Source: Scatophagus argus (lineage: Eukaryota; Chordata; Actinopteri; Scatophagidae). Taken from it: 64,000 nt of DNA. Under the pieces are notes generated by a model, which worked only from the letters and a program-made list of their open reading frames with translations, made no database searches and was not told the origin of the DNA. Every line of letters starts with the position of its first letter. The first letter of the stretch is position 1. Location of the stretch: assembly GCF_020382885.2 (NCBI RefSeq), contig NC_058499.1:5565872-5629871 (forward strand). The letters run 5' to 3'. This document shows positions 49,459 to 61,341 of this stretch, piece after piece. A program made the translations under genes and the position numbers.

Positions 49459-49950
49459 TACACAGATTAGCCACCGCGTTAAAACCGCCTGCTTAATATG
49501 TTGTAGGTCCTCTTTGTGCTGCCAAAACAGTTCAGACCAGTCAGGGGAGGGGACACAGGACCTGTGGGGGGATTTGGTGGTCACTGGCATCAGAATGTTG
49601 GATCCTTTGGGTCCTGTACACTCAGGGTGGAGACTCATGGTGGCAGGCCTCACCTGGTGGGAGTGTGGATTTGGCTTATTCCGGTGCATCCCATGGATTC
49701 TCGATCAGGGTGGGATCAGGGCAGTCTGCAGGCTGTCCTTGTGGTCCTTGAGACATTCCTGAGCTGTTTTCAAAATGTGACCGTGAGTATTGTCCAGGTG
49801 GGGGGAGGCTGCTGCCGACAGTAAGAGCCATTGCCATCGGGAGGTGTAGAAGAAAGCCAAGGCTTCCCCTCACAACACTGCATTGTAAACAGATGACTGA
49901 TGTCATTCACTTCACCTGTCAGTGGTTTTAATGTTGTGGCTGATTGGTGC
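49459..49950 (-). mobile_element. Tc1-like MITE (internally deleted)
   Basis: The left end reads CAGATTAGCCACCGCGTTAA then AACCGCCTGC. The right end on the opposite strand reads CCAATCAGCCACAACATTAA then AACCACTGAC. These are diverged inverted termini of a well-known fish Tc1-type family whose ends carry CAGCCATAACATTAAAACC. The interior near the left end (GTAGGTCCTCTTTGTGCTGCC and CTGGCATCAGAATGTTGGATCC) corresponds to the reverse complement of the transposase C-terminal coding region, heavily decayed. No transposase function remains. Confidence 0.75.
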
Positions 49951-50012
49951 CATGTCAAGCTAAAAATGTGTCTGAAACCATGATCGTGATTTGTCATAAA
50001 AATGACTTTTTA

Positions 50013-50136
50013 GCCCTGCGATTGACTGGTGACCAGTCCAGGGTGAACCCCGCCTCTCGCCCGTAGTCAGCTGGGATAGGCTCCAGCCCCCCGTGACCCT
50101 GACGGATAAGCGCTATAGAAAATGGACGGATGGATG
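50013..50136 (+). mobile_element. 5'-truncated HE1-like SINE
   Basis: The sequence matches the 3' half of the SINE at 34745 read on its own strand: CCCTGCGATTGACTGG, CCAGTCCAGGGTGAACCCCG, then GACCCTGACGGATAAGCG, ending in ATGGACGGATGGATG. The tRNA head is absent, as expected from incomplete reverse transcription. This copy retains the GTAGTCAGCTGGGATAGGC segment that is altered in the 34.7 kb copy. Confidence 0.8.
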
Positions 50137-51593
50137 TCTTTTTAATCAAAAGACTTTACTGACTTTACCTTGACTTTACTAACAACTTCATCCCCTTAAT
50201 ACCCCTAAACATTAAGCCTTGCAAATAAGGCAAATCTACACGCCTTAAAATAAGCACTTTAGAATTGCGGTTAGTCTCACCGTCTCCTCTACCTTCTCAA
50301 GACAAGCTTGATTTCTGCTGCAGCTGAGGGATGCATGACACGAAACCCAGAGAGACATCTCAAAAGTATGCAGCAATACCCCTCTAACTTCTATTTATTC
50401 AGCTTGAGTAGGAGAGAATTACTCTTTTAAAAAGCAAAAGAGGAAAAACCCGAGTCATCCTTCCTTTTGGTGATCCATCATCTGCTCCATCTCCCCCCAC
50501 CCACCCTGCCCTGGAAAATCCTTGGCCTCAATGCCAGGGAATGGGGCGAGGAGGAGGAGGAAACAATGTTTGGAATTTGTAAAAAACTTGAGTCATTCCC
50601 ACATGTCAACCTCTGGCTCAGCTCCTCCTCCTCTTCCTCCTCCTCTTCCCAAACGTATGTTGCCTTCAGGTTCTCCTCACGAGGTCATTCATCCAAGTTC
50701 TATAGTTATAAAATGTCACTTGTTCAAATTAGCTATTGCTGCTGCTGCTGCCTGAAACATACAATTAATTGCCTTCTTTACCAGAGGTTTACTCAAGGAA
50801 AAGACTCCTCTTTGAAGGAAATGTCAAAACTTCTACAAACTGGGTGCAAATAAATAAATAGATAAATAAACAAAAAACCTGAATGTATGATTAATCACAT
50901 AAACTGTTGGTACCCTAAATTAAACATCCTCACAGTTATTTTACACTCGTTACTAGCCCCGATTGTCAAGTGAACTTGGTTTTAATTATGGAGAGAATAT
51001 TTCCAACTGCGCTTGAAGGCAGCAGGAGAGGAGGGGATTTCCTCTCCGGCGGTCATTATCCATTATGAGAAGCGTCACCTCAGTAAAAAAAACCCAAAAA
51101 CAAACAAACACTCTGCACTCAACGCTTTTCAATAACCGTAACATACTCACAGTCACTGTGATCACTTTGTGATGAAGAGCTGTCTGCTTCCTCCTGATGT
51201 CAGCTGTCTTTTCCAAACAAATTTTTTTTTTGTCATCAGTGAATGAGGCTTTTCGGACAGTGTGATGACAAATGTCAGAGTCCCTGTAACCATTTGTAAT
51301 ATATTACGACACGCGGTCTTACATGTGCAGATCACAATCATTTCCCGGTATAATTAGATGGTTAAAGCATGTTAATCAAACATTAAAGAGAATATTAATA
51401 TTCTTCTTATTGACTTACACACATATTGATGACGAATTGGTGAAGCCTTGATCGCATTAATTGAACCTTTGTTTTAGGAGATATTTGCCATGAATAAACA
51501 GATATTATGATTTTGTGAATCAGTGCGACACAGTTAAGTCAGTCTCCACTTTCTGGCTCCTTCTGAGTCTGCGCATTAACTGATTGTAATCAG
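50137..51593. other. Noncoding intergenic sequence
   Basis: Includes a (TCC)n-like run at 50620 to 50650 that yields a serine/proline frame and otherwise unassigned AT-rich sequence. No supported exon. Confidence 0.5.
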
Positions 51594-51802
51594 ACAGTGG
51601 AGGACGAAGTAGATCCTTAATCCCACTTAAATAAAAGAAGCAACCCTGTGAAAATACTCAACTACGAATGAAAATCCTGCAAATCCTGTTGTGTCAGGTA
51701 GAAGTAGTTGCAGTAGAGGTATCTGTCAGTTGCCTATTTTTCACTCATATATGATGATATTTTGTAATGCACAAGTAAATGTACTTAGTCACATTGCAAC
51801 AC
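51594..51802 (+). repeat. Decayed nonautonomous transposon of the AAGTAC-rich fish type
   Basis: GTGGAGGACGAAGTAG at the left, AAAATACTCAACTACGAATGAAAATCCTGC in the middle (in pieces), and AAGTAAATGTACTTAGTCACATTGCAAC at the right follow, in order, a very common fish hAT-like MITE (AAAATACTC, AGTAAAAGTCCTGC, then AAATGTACTTAGTTAC). It is strongly decayed and shortened. Confidence 0.55.
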
Positions 51803-51959
51803 TGTAATCGACCAGTTAATGTTTGTTTTTTTTAATTCGAATAGCTGCAGGAGAGGAAATTGAAAACCCTTGTCTCATAACGTGATGAAATAGTATAGTG
51901 TTTTACCTGAAACACAACACAGAAACAGGTTGAACTGTGCAGGCTTTTTTCCTTTTTTT

Positions 51960-52620
51960 TCCTGTCTCGTAAATTGCGCGTTCACGCCGCTCTCCCGGCC
52001 TGCCCAGTATCCCAGTGCACTCGCTCCCGCGCCGGGTTTGTGGAAAAAACTGCAGCGGCTGTTACCGGAGCCACGCAGTGAGGAGCTGAGTGCGAAAAAT
52101 CACTGGCTCTGGCGAGAGTTGAGCCACACACACTCGGGTTTTTAGTTATTCGTGCCGAGGACGACCTTGTCAAAGCCGGGATTTACTGCTGCCGAGAAGT
52201 GGTTGAGTCGACGGGGGGATTTTCGGCGCCCGAAAGGTATGGAAAAGTTAGCTAAGGGCTCCTTTTTTCCCTAAATTGAAAGTGTCTCAGCCACAAGTCT
52301 CGTCAGGTTCCTTGCTAAGTTCCAGTTTGTACACACGGAGAATGTCGTGTCTTTACCAACAGGCTAACGGTTGTGTGAGTTACGTTGGCGCTAAATGTAA
52401 AACGTGTGCAGTTCGCGTCCGGTGATGCGGAGGCGTCGGAGAAGTTTGTTAGCCGTTTGTTTCGTTCCGGCGACCTGAATGAGGGCTAATTACCGACTGC
52501 GTGCTGACTTCTCGGTAACGTTGCGCCCTAACTAGCCGCTGCTGTCACAACTTGAGTGACGGCTAACATACCGGGGAGCAGCTCGGGTTTGTTCAGAAAT
52601 GTGATGCTGCTTGGGTTTTT
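51960..52620. promoter_or_regulatory. CpG island promoter
   Basis: CpG dinucleotides are dense throughout (for example CGCGTTCACGCCG, CGCTCCCGCGCCGGG, TCGGCGCCCG, GTTCGCGTCCGG), whereas most of the window is CpG-poor. It covers the candidate first exon ending at 52236 and the start of the following intron. This is the expected signature of a broadly used vertebrate promoter. Confidence 0.6.
51985..52236 (+). other. Candidate untranslated first exon of an unidentified gene
   Basis: Inside the CpG island the sequence runs into GCGCCCGAAAG|GTATGG, a plausible donor at 52236/52237. No ATG opens a continuing frame across that donor, so the exon would be 5' UTR. The start is arbitrary, since a transcription start cannot be read from sequence. 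Coding exons of this gene are not seen before 61.3 kb, so a long first intron is implied. In tetrapods HMG20A lies near PEAK1 and LINGO1, both with noncoding 5' exons. Whether either is the gene here is only a guess, and the orientation does not match the tetrapod order in a simple way. Confidence 0.4.
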
Positions 52621-55134
52621 GTTTGGTTTTGCCCAAAAGTTAGTTTAGTGTACGCCTGGTTTGGAAACGAGCCCACAGCAAAAGACAGCGTCTCAGTGTT
52701 TACGAAATGGGACCAAAACAGGGGTCCGGCATGGACCACCAGCGGTCGCATTGGAAGAAGCAGTGGGAGATGATTTTATTTGAGGCTAAACTCACCACCC
52801 GAGACGTTAAGGGATGAGTTGGATGACGAGGACGTTTTACTGTTAGCAGCATTGTTACCCTCCTACCTGCGGAACAGACGTTTAGCCTACTGCTGTACGA
52901 AGTTATTGGCCTGTACGACAACAATAAAACAGATTCTTTCAGCACACTGTCAGCAAGTTGCAGTCTTTGATGTAACACCTACATGCTGTGCCCCTTAGAG
53001 TTATATTGATCTGCTATGAATAATTAAATGGATAAATTCCTGTCCTGATGATTATACTATTTGATTGGCGTTATTGTGAATTGAGTCTTTATTTAAAGCT
53101 GTAAAGTGAGTGTATTCCTGGAATTTTCTCCACCCTGTGTGTAAACAGGTGTAGGGGATTGTCATGTCTTTTATTCCTTTTCCATCAAGGACCTGTCTTC
53201 GACTTGTGGTTCCTAACATTAGACTGACTGATGTATGAAATCTTTTTTGCAAAACACTCATCACCTATATTTTATCCATGACAAATCATTTGCATGAGGC
53301 CAAAAACCCAAATAGCACACTCCACATTTGCATTTCTGCTGAAACTCTAAATAACTTTAATTTTTTTTGCAATAATTAGTACTGAACCCTTCTGTTTATC
53401 TGAGGAATTCTGTTTGTGAAAGTGAAACACTCTTCAGTTTCAGTGTCAAAAGTTCAGGCTGGTGAAAAGTGAAGTGCGTTGCTGCAGTAAGGCTCAGGCA
53501 GGCACTGTGCTTTTTCTTGATAAATGAGATGTTCTTTGTGCGTTCACGTGGGACCATCAGTTCTTGTTTTTACTTGCTTCTTGTGCTTGTTTTGATTAGC
53601 ACTCGTGCATTGACGATGTCAACAAAGGCGTCTGGCATTGTTACTTAGTCACCTGTTTAAAGCAGATGGGGAGGTGGATTTGCAGAGATTTCAGATTTGC
53701 CCTCTGATAAGGGCTCTGCGGATGCCTGCCCCCAGAGTGTGTGGGATAAATATTTTTTGAATTATTTCCTACGTTTCTGAATTGTGAGCATACCTGACAT
53801 TCCTCGCGGGGGAACAACAGGAAGATATTGTTTCGTGGTGATCTCAATCTTTCATTTCACAGGATTGCAAGAGGGTCTGTGATCCACATTGACAGATAAA
53901 GCCTGACAGTTGTGGGATGTACGCCTAAACGATAAGAACACTTTCTGACAGACGTTCAGCTGTGGTATTGATCCACACTATTAGATGAGATGACATAAAT
54001 GTGACATAAATTACCTTTTCAGTCACAGTAGGCTCTTTTTGTGTTGTAAAGGAATGTCACTGATGACTCACTGGCCTCGGGGCATATTGTGAAATGGTAG
54101 TGCAGTGAAACATGCAAAATCTGTCCCTTCTCTGTGAGCTGGAACGAAAGTTGCTTCTGTTTGCCAGAAAAATCAGTCGCCCAGGAATTCACCTGAGCTG
54201 AGGTTAATTAGTATTTGTTTAGCAAAAAGGTTGCAGTAATTGTTTAGGGAGGAAATTTAAGTGTCATGTATGGGCGAAACCATTGACTGTATGAGCATGT
54301 ATGCCTTGATACTTGTGCAAAATGTGAAGCCAAAACATCTTGATTGTCTCCTGTTGGCTGGCTGAAGTGTAGGTCTCAAATCCCGCCTTTGTTACCAGAT
54401 CCAAAATCAGTCAAACTGAAAACCGAAAGTACATGTCCATCTACATGTATGTCAGTAAAAGCAGTCAAGAATAATAAACCCTGTGCTGGTTTGCCTCTGT
54501 AAAACAAACAAAAGATAAAATACTCTATTAAACTTTATAAGCAAGTGCTGCATGCTTAAACATCATTTTGCAGTAAATCTGAAAGCACTGAACATATACT
54601 GTTTTACTTTATATCTGTCAGCTCATAGATTTCCAGTGAGCATCTTGAGGCATAATAGTATTTTAGGATGAAAACACAGAATTGCACACTCTAGGCCACT
54701 TCAGATTTGTGAAATCATGCATTGTTCTTCTAAATTAAATTGCAAAAAGCTTTACTGTTTTTGTTTTAATTACTAGAAGAAAATGTGTTCCAGAAATAAG
54801 GGAACATTCAGCACAATGATGCACTTCACATCCTAACATGATCACAGTTATGCTTTTATTATTATTAATATTATCTCTTTGTTTTTTTTTTTTACTGGTA
54901 TCACACAGTAAGGCCAAATGACACATACTTAACCTGGGATTAAAAGCATTTCGTTTGTTGGCCAGTATGAACCCAGTGACATAAACAATATGTGCACAAC
55001 AAGCACAATGTGCAGGCTCTGAAACAGATATGTGAAGGAAATGTCATGTGACACCATGACCCCTGACCTTTCCCCCTTGCCCTGAGCCAGGACTTGAGCT
55101 AGGTAACAGGTGTGACCCAGAGGTTAAGGAGCAA

Positions 55135-55154
55135 ACACACACACACACACACAC
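55135..55154. repeat. (AC)n microsatellite
   Basis: Ten AC units. Confidence 0.9.
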
Positions 55155-56991
55155 TGCCCAGTGATTGGCCTATTAAAAATGTATAATTAAAGTGGTTAGT
55201 GATTAGGATCAGTGTCTGAAGTTCAGCACAGCACACCAGCATAACTTTTTCATCTCCCAAATTGAGGTCTTCAGGTTAACAAAGTTCAGTCCCACTTCAC
55301 TCTGTCCAAATGTCACAGTCTTTGTGATAGACGGCATTGTTCTCATTACACACCATCACAGATGTGGCTGTGCAGCTGCCCCTTGAATAAAACACTTCAG
55401 GTTTTATAAGGTCAGTGGGGCCTGATAAAGTGCACTTTGTGCTGGAAGCCATATGTAAAAAAAACTAACGCCCTGCCTGCAATCAAGGCAGAGCTGGAGC
55501 CCAGTTGTGTTTTGTTTTGGGTGTCTGGTCTTCATATAATTCGTTTTGGCAGCTCCGGGTCGTGGCTTATGCTGAGTACATTTTGCAGCTATCAGGCAAT
55601 AACATTGCATCTACCAAAAGTCAGTGCAGTGTTATCTGAGTCATTCAGGTGGGAAGATGTCAGAGCAAATTAAAGTAATCCTCTGCACTCCAGAAGTCAC
55701 CCAGATGACTGATGAAACATTTTTCAGTTTCACAATGTGTTGAAATCCAGTTTTTATGAATGAGAAACATTATCCAGTAATCGAGTTACATTTCTTCATG
55801 AAACCAAACATTTTTTGAGGGTTTAACGACTGATTATGCAGTCTTATCAGTCCTCTTGCTTGATTGCACATTGCATGATATCAGTGTTCTACCAGGCCGA
55901 CCGAGCGTCATCAGTGTTATGAGTCATTTTTGTATCAGTCTTCGATCTGTGACTTGTTGCAAGGTGTTGGATAATAAAGGTGACTGTGACTCTGTGATCT
56001 TATATCAAACCAGAAGGCATCTACTCCTGTCAGTGTATTTGATTTGTGTGAGAGAGAAAGAGAGACAATCACCAGTGTCGCACCAGCAACCTGGTGTGTT
56101 GTTGTTGTTTTGAGTACAGGTGGTTAAACATGCATTAATGCAGCTTTAATAAGTTTTACAGATTTGTTCCTGTAGTATGCATGTTTCCATATAAACAGCG
56201 AAATTGCAATGTACAGTGATGCATTAAATATGAATATTTTTTTATGTTTTATCTTTGGGATTTACTTGTATGTGGTCTAATGAATCAAAAATGAATTATT
56301 GATCATCAGAAAATGATTTGCAAATACTAGCGCCTCTAAAATGTGCAGTATTGTCTTAGTTTTCTGTTTCCACGCCAATGAGTCACCGTTTCAATAGAGC
56401 TGATGAATTTCAAACAGTTTAAAATGTTTGACCTTTTAAGGAGTGTTGAGTTTGTAAACATTTGTGATTATCTGTGAAACTCAATGATGTGTAGCTTCAC
56501 TGATAAGCTATTAGCTGAGGTGTTGACCTTGAGAATGCAAGTGTAATGAGCTATTAGCTAACTTGAGGTTTACAAGATAGTATATGTGCATATGAACGCT
56601 GTAAAATTAATCAAAAGCTATTTATGATAAGTGCAGTCCAAAAGCAGTTATTGTAGTTTTTCATTAATGAGTTAGAATGCAGTATTGTGATAAGCCTCTC
56701 CACCACAGCAGTTTTGCTTTGCACACATATGAGGACTCTTAGATCTTACATGATCACCTTCATGACTTAACTCTGGCTAAAAGCTCTATGCTGCTGCGCA
56801 TCCCGAATCAAACTTTGTCCTTTCACCAATGCGTGTGAATTCAAAGTGTCTCCTTGTCACAGACCAGGCAGAGTTCAGCTATTCAGCATACCTCAAAACA
56901 ACTTGATGGGCTAAAGATGTTGGATTCAGTGATTTAATGGTGTCAGAGATTCTCCTTTTGAACTGAACAGTGGGTGTGGGATAGACTACTC

Positions 56992-57019
56992 CCACCACCA
57001 CCACCACCATCATCATCAG
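56992..57019. repeat. (CCA)n(TCA)n trinucleotide run
   Basis: Six CCA units followed by three TCA units. Confidence 0.85.
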
Positions 57020-57673
57020 GTCCATAAAACAAAGGGTGAGCCAGTGGTGATGTAAGACCTTTTCATTGTTGATTCTTCCAGACCTCTCACCTGCGTCCCC
57101 GCTTGTAAAAAACACTGCAGTGTGATTGATGTGAGTCATGTCAGGCATTACATTGGCTGTTACTTTTGGCCATCAGTTGAGCCTTACAGACGATGACCGA
57201 ATATACTGCAAGTGCTCCACCATTTTTTGTCAAATGACCTGATGTGGTACATCTGTCTTAGCCACTTCAAGGGCTTTGGAGACCATCCTCAATCCTGGTT
57301 CTAACAGCACTTAGATGGGTTTAGATTGAATATTTCTGATGGAACGCTGTGGTCCTTGGCCATAGGCAAAATCAGCTCTCTCATTTTATTCAAACCTCTC
57401 ATAACAGCATTAATGATTAAAGCCTGGACACATTTGTGTTCTTTGCATGCGGTTGTTCATGCACTCTGGCCTCAGGTAGACTCTCTGACCCTGAAACCAA
57501 AATCTTCATCTGGAGATTCCCTCAAGAGTCTGTTTGTGCTGTGTTGCATTCCAGGTTTGATGTGTTCTGTTGTTTCTCAGGCTTCCACTTACTAATACAG
57601 CAGTGCACTGGGAATAATGAGTGATATTGTGGCAGTAGCCCCCTCAGTAGTACTCAAGAGATTCAAAGGGCTT

Positions 57674-57674
<1 letters not shown>

Positions 57675-57712
<38 letters not shown>

Positions 57713-57730
57713 ACGCACACACAGACACAG

Positions 57731-57763
<33 letters not shown>

Positions 57764-57779
57764 CACACACAAAAAAAAA
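57675..57779. repeat. Long interrupted (AC)n microsatellite with poly(A) end
   Basis: About 96 bases of AC units with GAC and AAC interruptions, followed by nine A. It is the longest simple repeat in the window and a likely hypervariable, Z-DNA-prone site. Confidence 0.95.
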
Positions 57780-60700
57780 CAGTAGGCAGGTTTTCCTCAC
57801 TACTGTCGCCAAGTGCTTACCCATTGGAGAATGCTGGACCTCTGTATATTTGAGAGTATGGTCTAGACCTGCTCTGTATTTGGAAAGTGTCATGAGATAA
57901 TTTTTGTTGTGACTTGTTGCCAAATCACAATAAAATGATGTTGAATATATACAAATAATAATGAAAATAATGATGATGAATATATCCGAATAAAATGCAC
58001 TTGCACAAATTTATCTCGAGTGAAGGCAGCAATGGGAGTGGCTCAGATGGCTCTTATACACATTATTTTTTGGACTCTGTTTAATCTTATATGAATTTTG
58101 CTCAGTTTTGAGTGTTTTCTGCGTTGATTCTTACTTTTAGACTTTTAGACTCACTAACATGCCCACGGGGCCATCCAGGCTATCAACACAAAAACCAGGG
58201 AAGCTCAGATTTCTAAACGCAAACTGGCAGGGTGATGTCATTCTTTGTTCTGGATGTCGTTACTCCACCAAGTAGTTTGTTGATATAGTTTGCTTTTATT
58301 TTAATATTCAAAATGTTCTGTATTTAAGCTTAAGCTTTAAGCTTTCCTGCAATTTGCCTGAAGTGTAGATTGTGGACCACTTCGAGACTGATACTTTTCT
58401 AAAATCCTCAGATCTCCTTCTGAGAGAGTGTTACAGTTATTGTTATAAATCTTGAAGACTAAACTACATGTAGCCATAGAAAACATAGTTACAGCCCAAC
58501 AAATCTTCATCTCATTATCATGTAAAATGTTCAGTGAAATGTTTTTCCTTGTGCGAAACAGTAGAAAATTGTGACAATGACTGGCATAAATTGGCAGCAG
58601 GACTTATGCTTACTTAGTTGTGCAACTTAGCAAAAGTTAGCCAGACTTCTCCCCATCTAGAGTATAAAATCAACTTGGCACTAAAACCTAAAACAAAATT
58701 CTTATGTGACAGCACCACGGTTCCTCAGGCATTGTTTTCATTGATTTGTGGAGACTTGATCTCAAAGTCTCAAAGCAACAACAAGAAATATGTCACGCAA
58801 TAATTTTGATAATGTGGCCTAATTTTTCTACCATTTAGTGCTATTGACTTGAAGTAATATTACTGTAAATCTTGAACAGCGAGTTCTCAGGAGATTAATC
58901 TGTACTTTTTTATTACCATAAAATGTAGAAACTGTGACTGAATAAAACATTCTTTCTTAGAGTTTTGCAATCCGAGCTTCTAAAACCTCCCTCAGTCTGA
59001 GAACTAACACAGCTTACAGCCTGAGGCTGGAATGAGAGATGGCCAATAAAGACCTAACAATATGTGGTGGGAGATCAAAATCCAGCTGAATCCAGCTTCC
59101 AATTTCATTTAGGAGCAAAATGCCTTCAGGCTTGACACCACAGTTCTTCTGCATTTCTGGTGATTAAATCTGGGTGTGAATGGGGTAAAGCAAATAACTA
59201 AGAAATACAAATAAAATTCAGCGTCGGCCCTGCGAATAAAGTGACATGCAGTCACATGCATTTGAGCTCACTTGCATTTAACATTTCCAGTCCTGTCATC
59301 ATGTGTCTGTGGAGCAGGTGGAAAATATCCTCTGCATCAGGAGTGTTTCTACAGTAAGACTTTTGATCTCGGAGAGTGTCTGCACCAGTCGGACTGTGTG
59401 GCCACTGCTCTCAGGCATTTTCCTTGAATGATAGCCTGACTATCGAAGACTAAATTACACTGGAAATGTCACCAAACAGGGAAACAGAAACTGTCCTGAC
59501 AAGCCCGTCCAAAGAGAAATGATTTTCTCTCCAACATCTTGGGTATGCTTTTATTGTGAATATTTTAACTGTGTGCGGTGTACTTGTTTCTGTGTTGAAT
59601 TTTGGATTAGAGTTTCAAGCAGTGTAAATCTTTAAAAAAAAATCCCATGAACTGCCCTGATACTGTATTGAACTCCATATATGGAAAGATAATCCTCCCT
59701 TGTGCGATCTGTGGTGATCTGTCTTCACAGGCATTTGTGTGAGTTAGGACAAGGCCTCTGATTGGTTGTGCGTATGGTGAGGCCAAAACAATTTTGGCTT
59801 ATTCAGATGTGTTGAGAGCACACATGGGGTACTTGTTTTTGGCCAAGTTTTGACCTCACAAACTCTCCTGGACTCAGCCTGCATCTTAAAATAACATGCT
59901 ACGTGTTGTGCGAAGTCTCTCAGACATACCTTGCTGCTGTTGGACTTGTTTGCCATGGTGAACCTGAGCTCTGTCTGCTATTGGAGATTACAAGGATGGG
60001 GGCCACTTACATGCCTCAATACTATCTTGTACATTAATCTGAAGCTCTTTGGGATGAAGTATGGTGGGTTTTTGGAGTTGGGTAGTAGAAGTATGTTGTT
60101 TGCTGTATATGAAACACAGCCCTCAGTGACACAGCTAGGTAATATTTTATAAACTGTTTTATTGGAGCTTGAATCTGCAGTTTCCTTTATTTGTGTGGAG
60201 TATTCTATATGGTCTAAATATTCATTATGTTCCTTGATTAGCATTTTTACAAAGCTCACTGGAATATCGAAGTCTCATAAATTACAGATGAGATGGATGG
60301 AGGTGGTGGGTGTGGTGCCTCTCTGCAAATCCACGCTTATTAAGGGCTCTTCCTGACACTGCAAGTGTATGAAACCTTCCTCCACTGTTCTCAATTCTAA
60401 ACTAGGTCATCGTGACTCACTCATTCCCATCCAAATGTGAGATTTGGAATGTGAAACCCTCTGCTTCTTATCTCTTCTTACAATAAGTCCACTTGTCTTT
60501 TTTATAGTTTCTAATCTTGTCCTAATTCAGTGATAGACGGGGACGACTTTAATACCTCTGTGCATTTGACCTATCAGGAACGTCTTGTTAAGGGTTGTCT
60601 TGAACCACAGTAGTTGACAAAGTAAATGCTCCCAGTGTCGTGTGGCTGCTATCTGATCACAGTTTTATTACCACAACACATAGACCAAGCAAAATGTAAT

Positions 60701-61099
60701 GACATATGACCCCAAATTTAACTTCATGTATACTGTAAGACAATGTTGGCACTCTTAAATTTTTATCAGAAATAGTAGTCCTTTCTTTGAATTGAGACAG
60801 TGCAGTAATTAGGTCACCAAAAGCCATCGCAGGCTGACAGGAAGTTTTCCTTTGTCTGTTCACTGAACAGAAGACTACTGTTGTGCATTGGTTGTCTTCT
60901 TTAACTCATGAGGAGCAGTGATCACGGAGAGGCGGCTTTGCTAGATGTGTGGTGCTTAAAAGCAAAACTTGCAAATGGACGGTGGGTGTATTGCCGGAGG
61001 GGTGTGTCTGTTGAAAATATCTGAAGGAATTCTCCACTACTACTTTAATCTGCTCACCTTGCGTTTCCCCTTATGCTCTGTGTCCACCTGTGGTCTCTC

Positions 61100-61103
<4 letters not shown>

Positions 61104-61136
<33 letters not shown>
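61104..61136. repeat. (CA)n microsatellite
   Basis: Sixteen CA units, about 200 bases from the Rex3 3' end. Confidence 0.95.
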
Positions 61137-61140
<4 letters not shown>

Positions 61141-61341
61141 TCACTGGCTTACCATGCTCCACCTCTTTGTGCTTCTCTCTCACTGTATGTGTCTGCTCTT
61201 TTAACTTTCTTTGTCAGCAACATGTTTTATAAAGTTGCCTAAGTTGCATTTTGGATTTTTTCACACGTGATTCCATTTTCAGTCCAGCTCAACAGCTGGT
61301 GAACCACATGTGAGGAGGCTTGTCGTTGATCACATCACAAA

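Larger units (their letters stand above)
52237..61341. other. Presumed long intron or intergenic sequence
   Basis: No coding exon was found. It holds microsatellites (55135, 56992, 57675, 61104) and unassigned AT-rich sequence. A plus-strand frame at about 52804 to 52880 reads DELDDEDVLLLAALLPSYLRNRR in pieces and is discussed as a possible transposase relic. Apart from that I see nothing assignable. Confidence 0.5.

Noticed and set aside
57675..57779. CRISPR-like array
   Set aside because: It is a dinucleotide microsatellite with no spacers, in a vertebrate-type genome.
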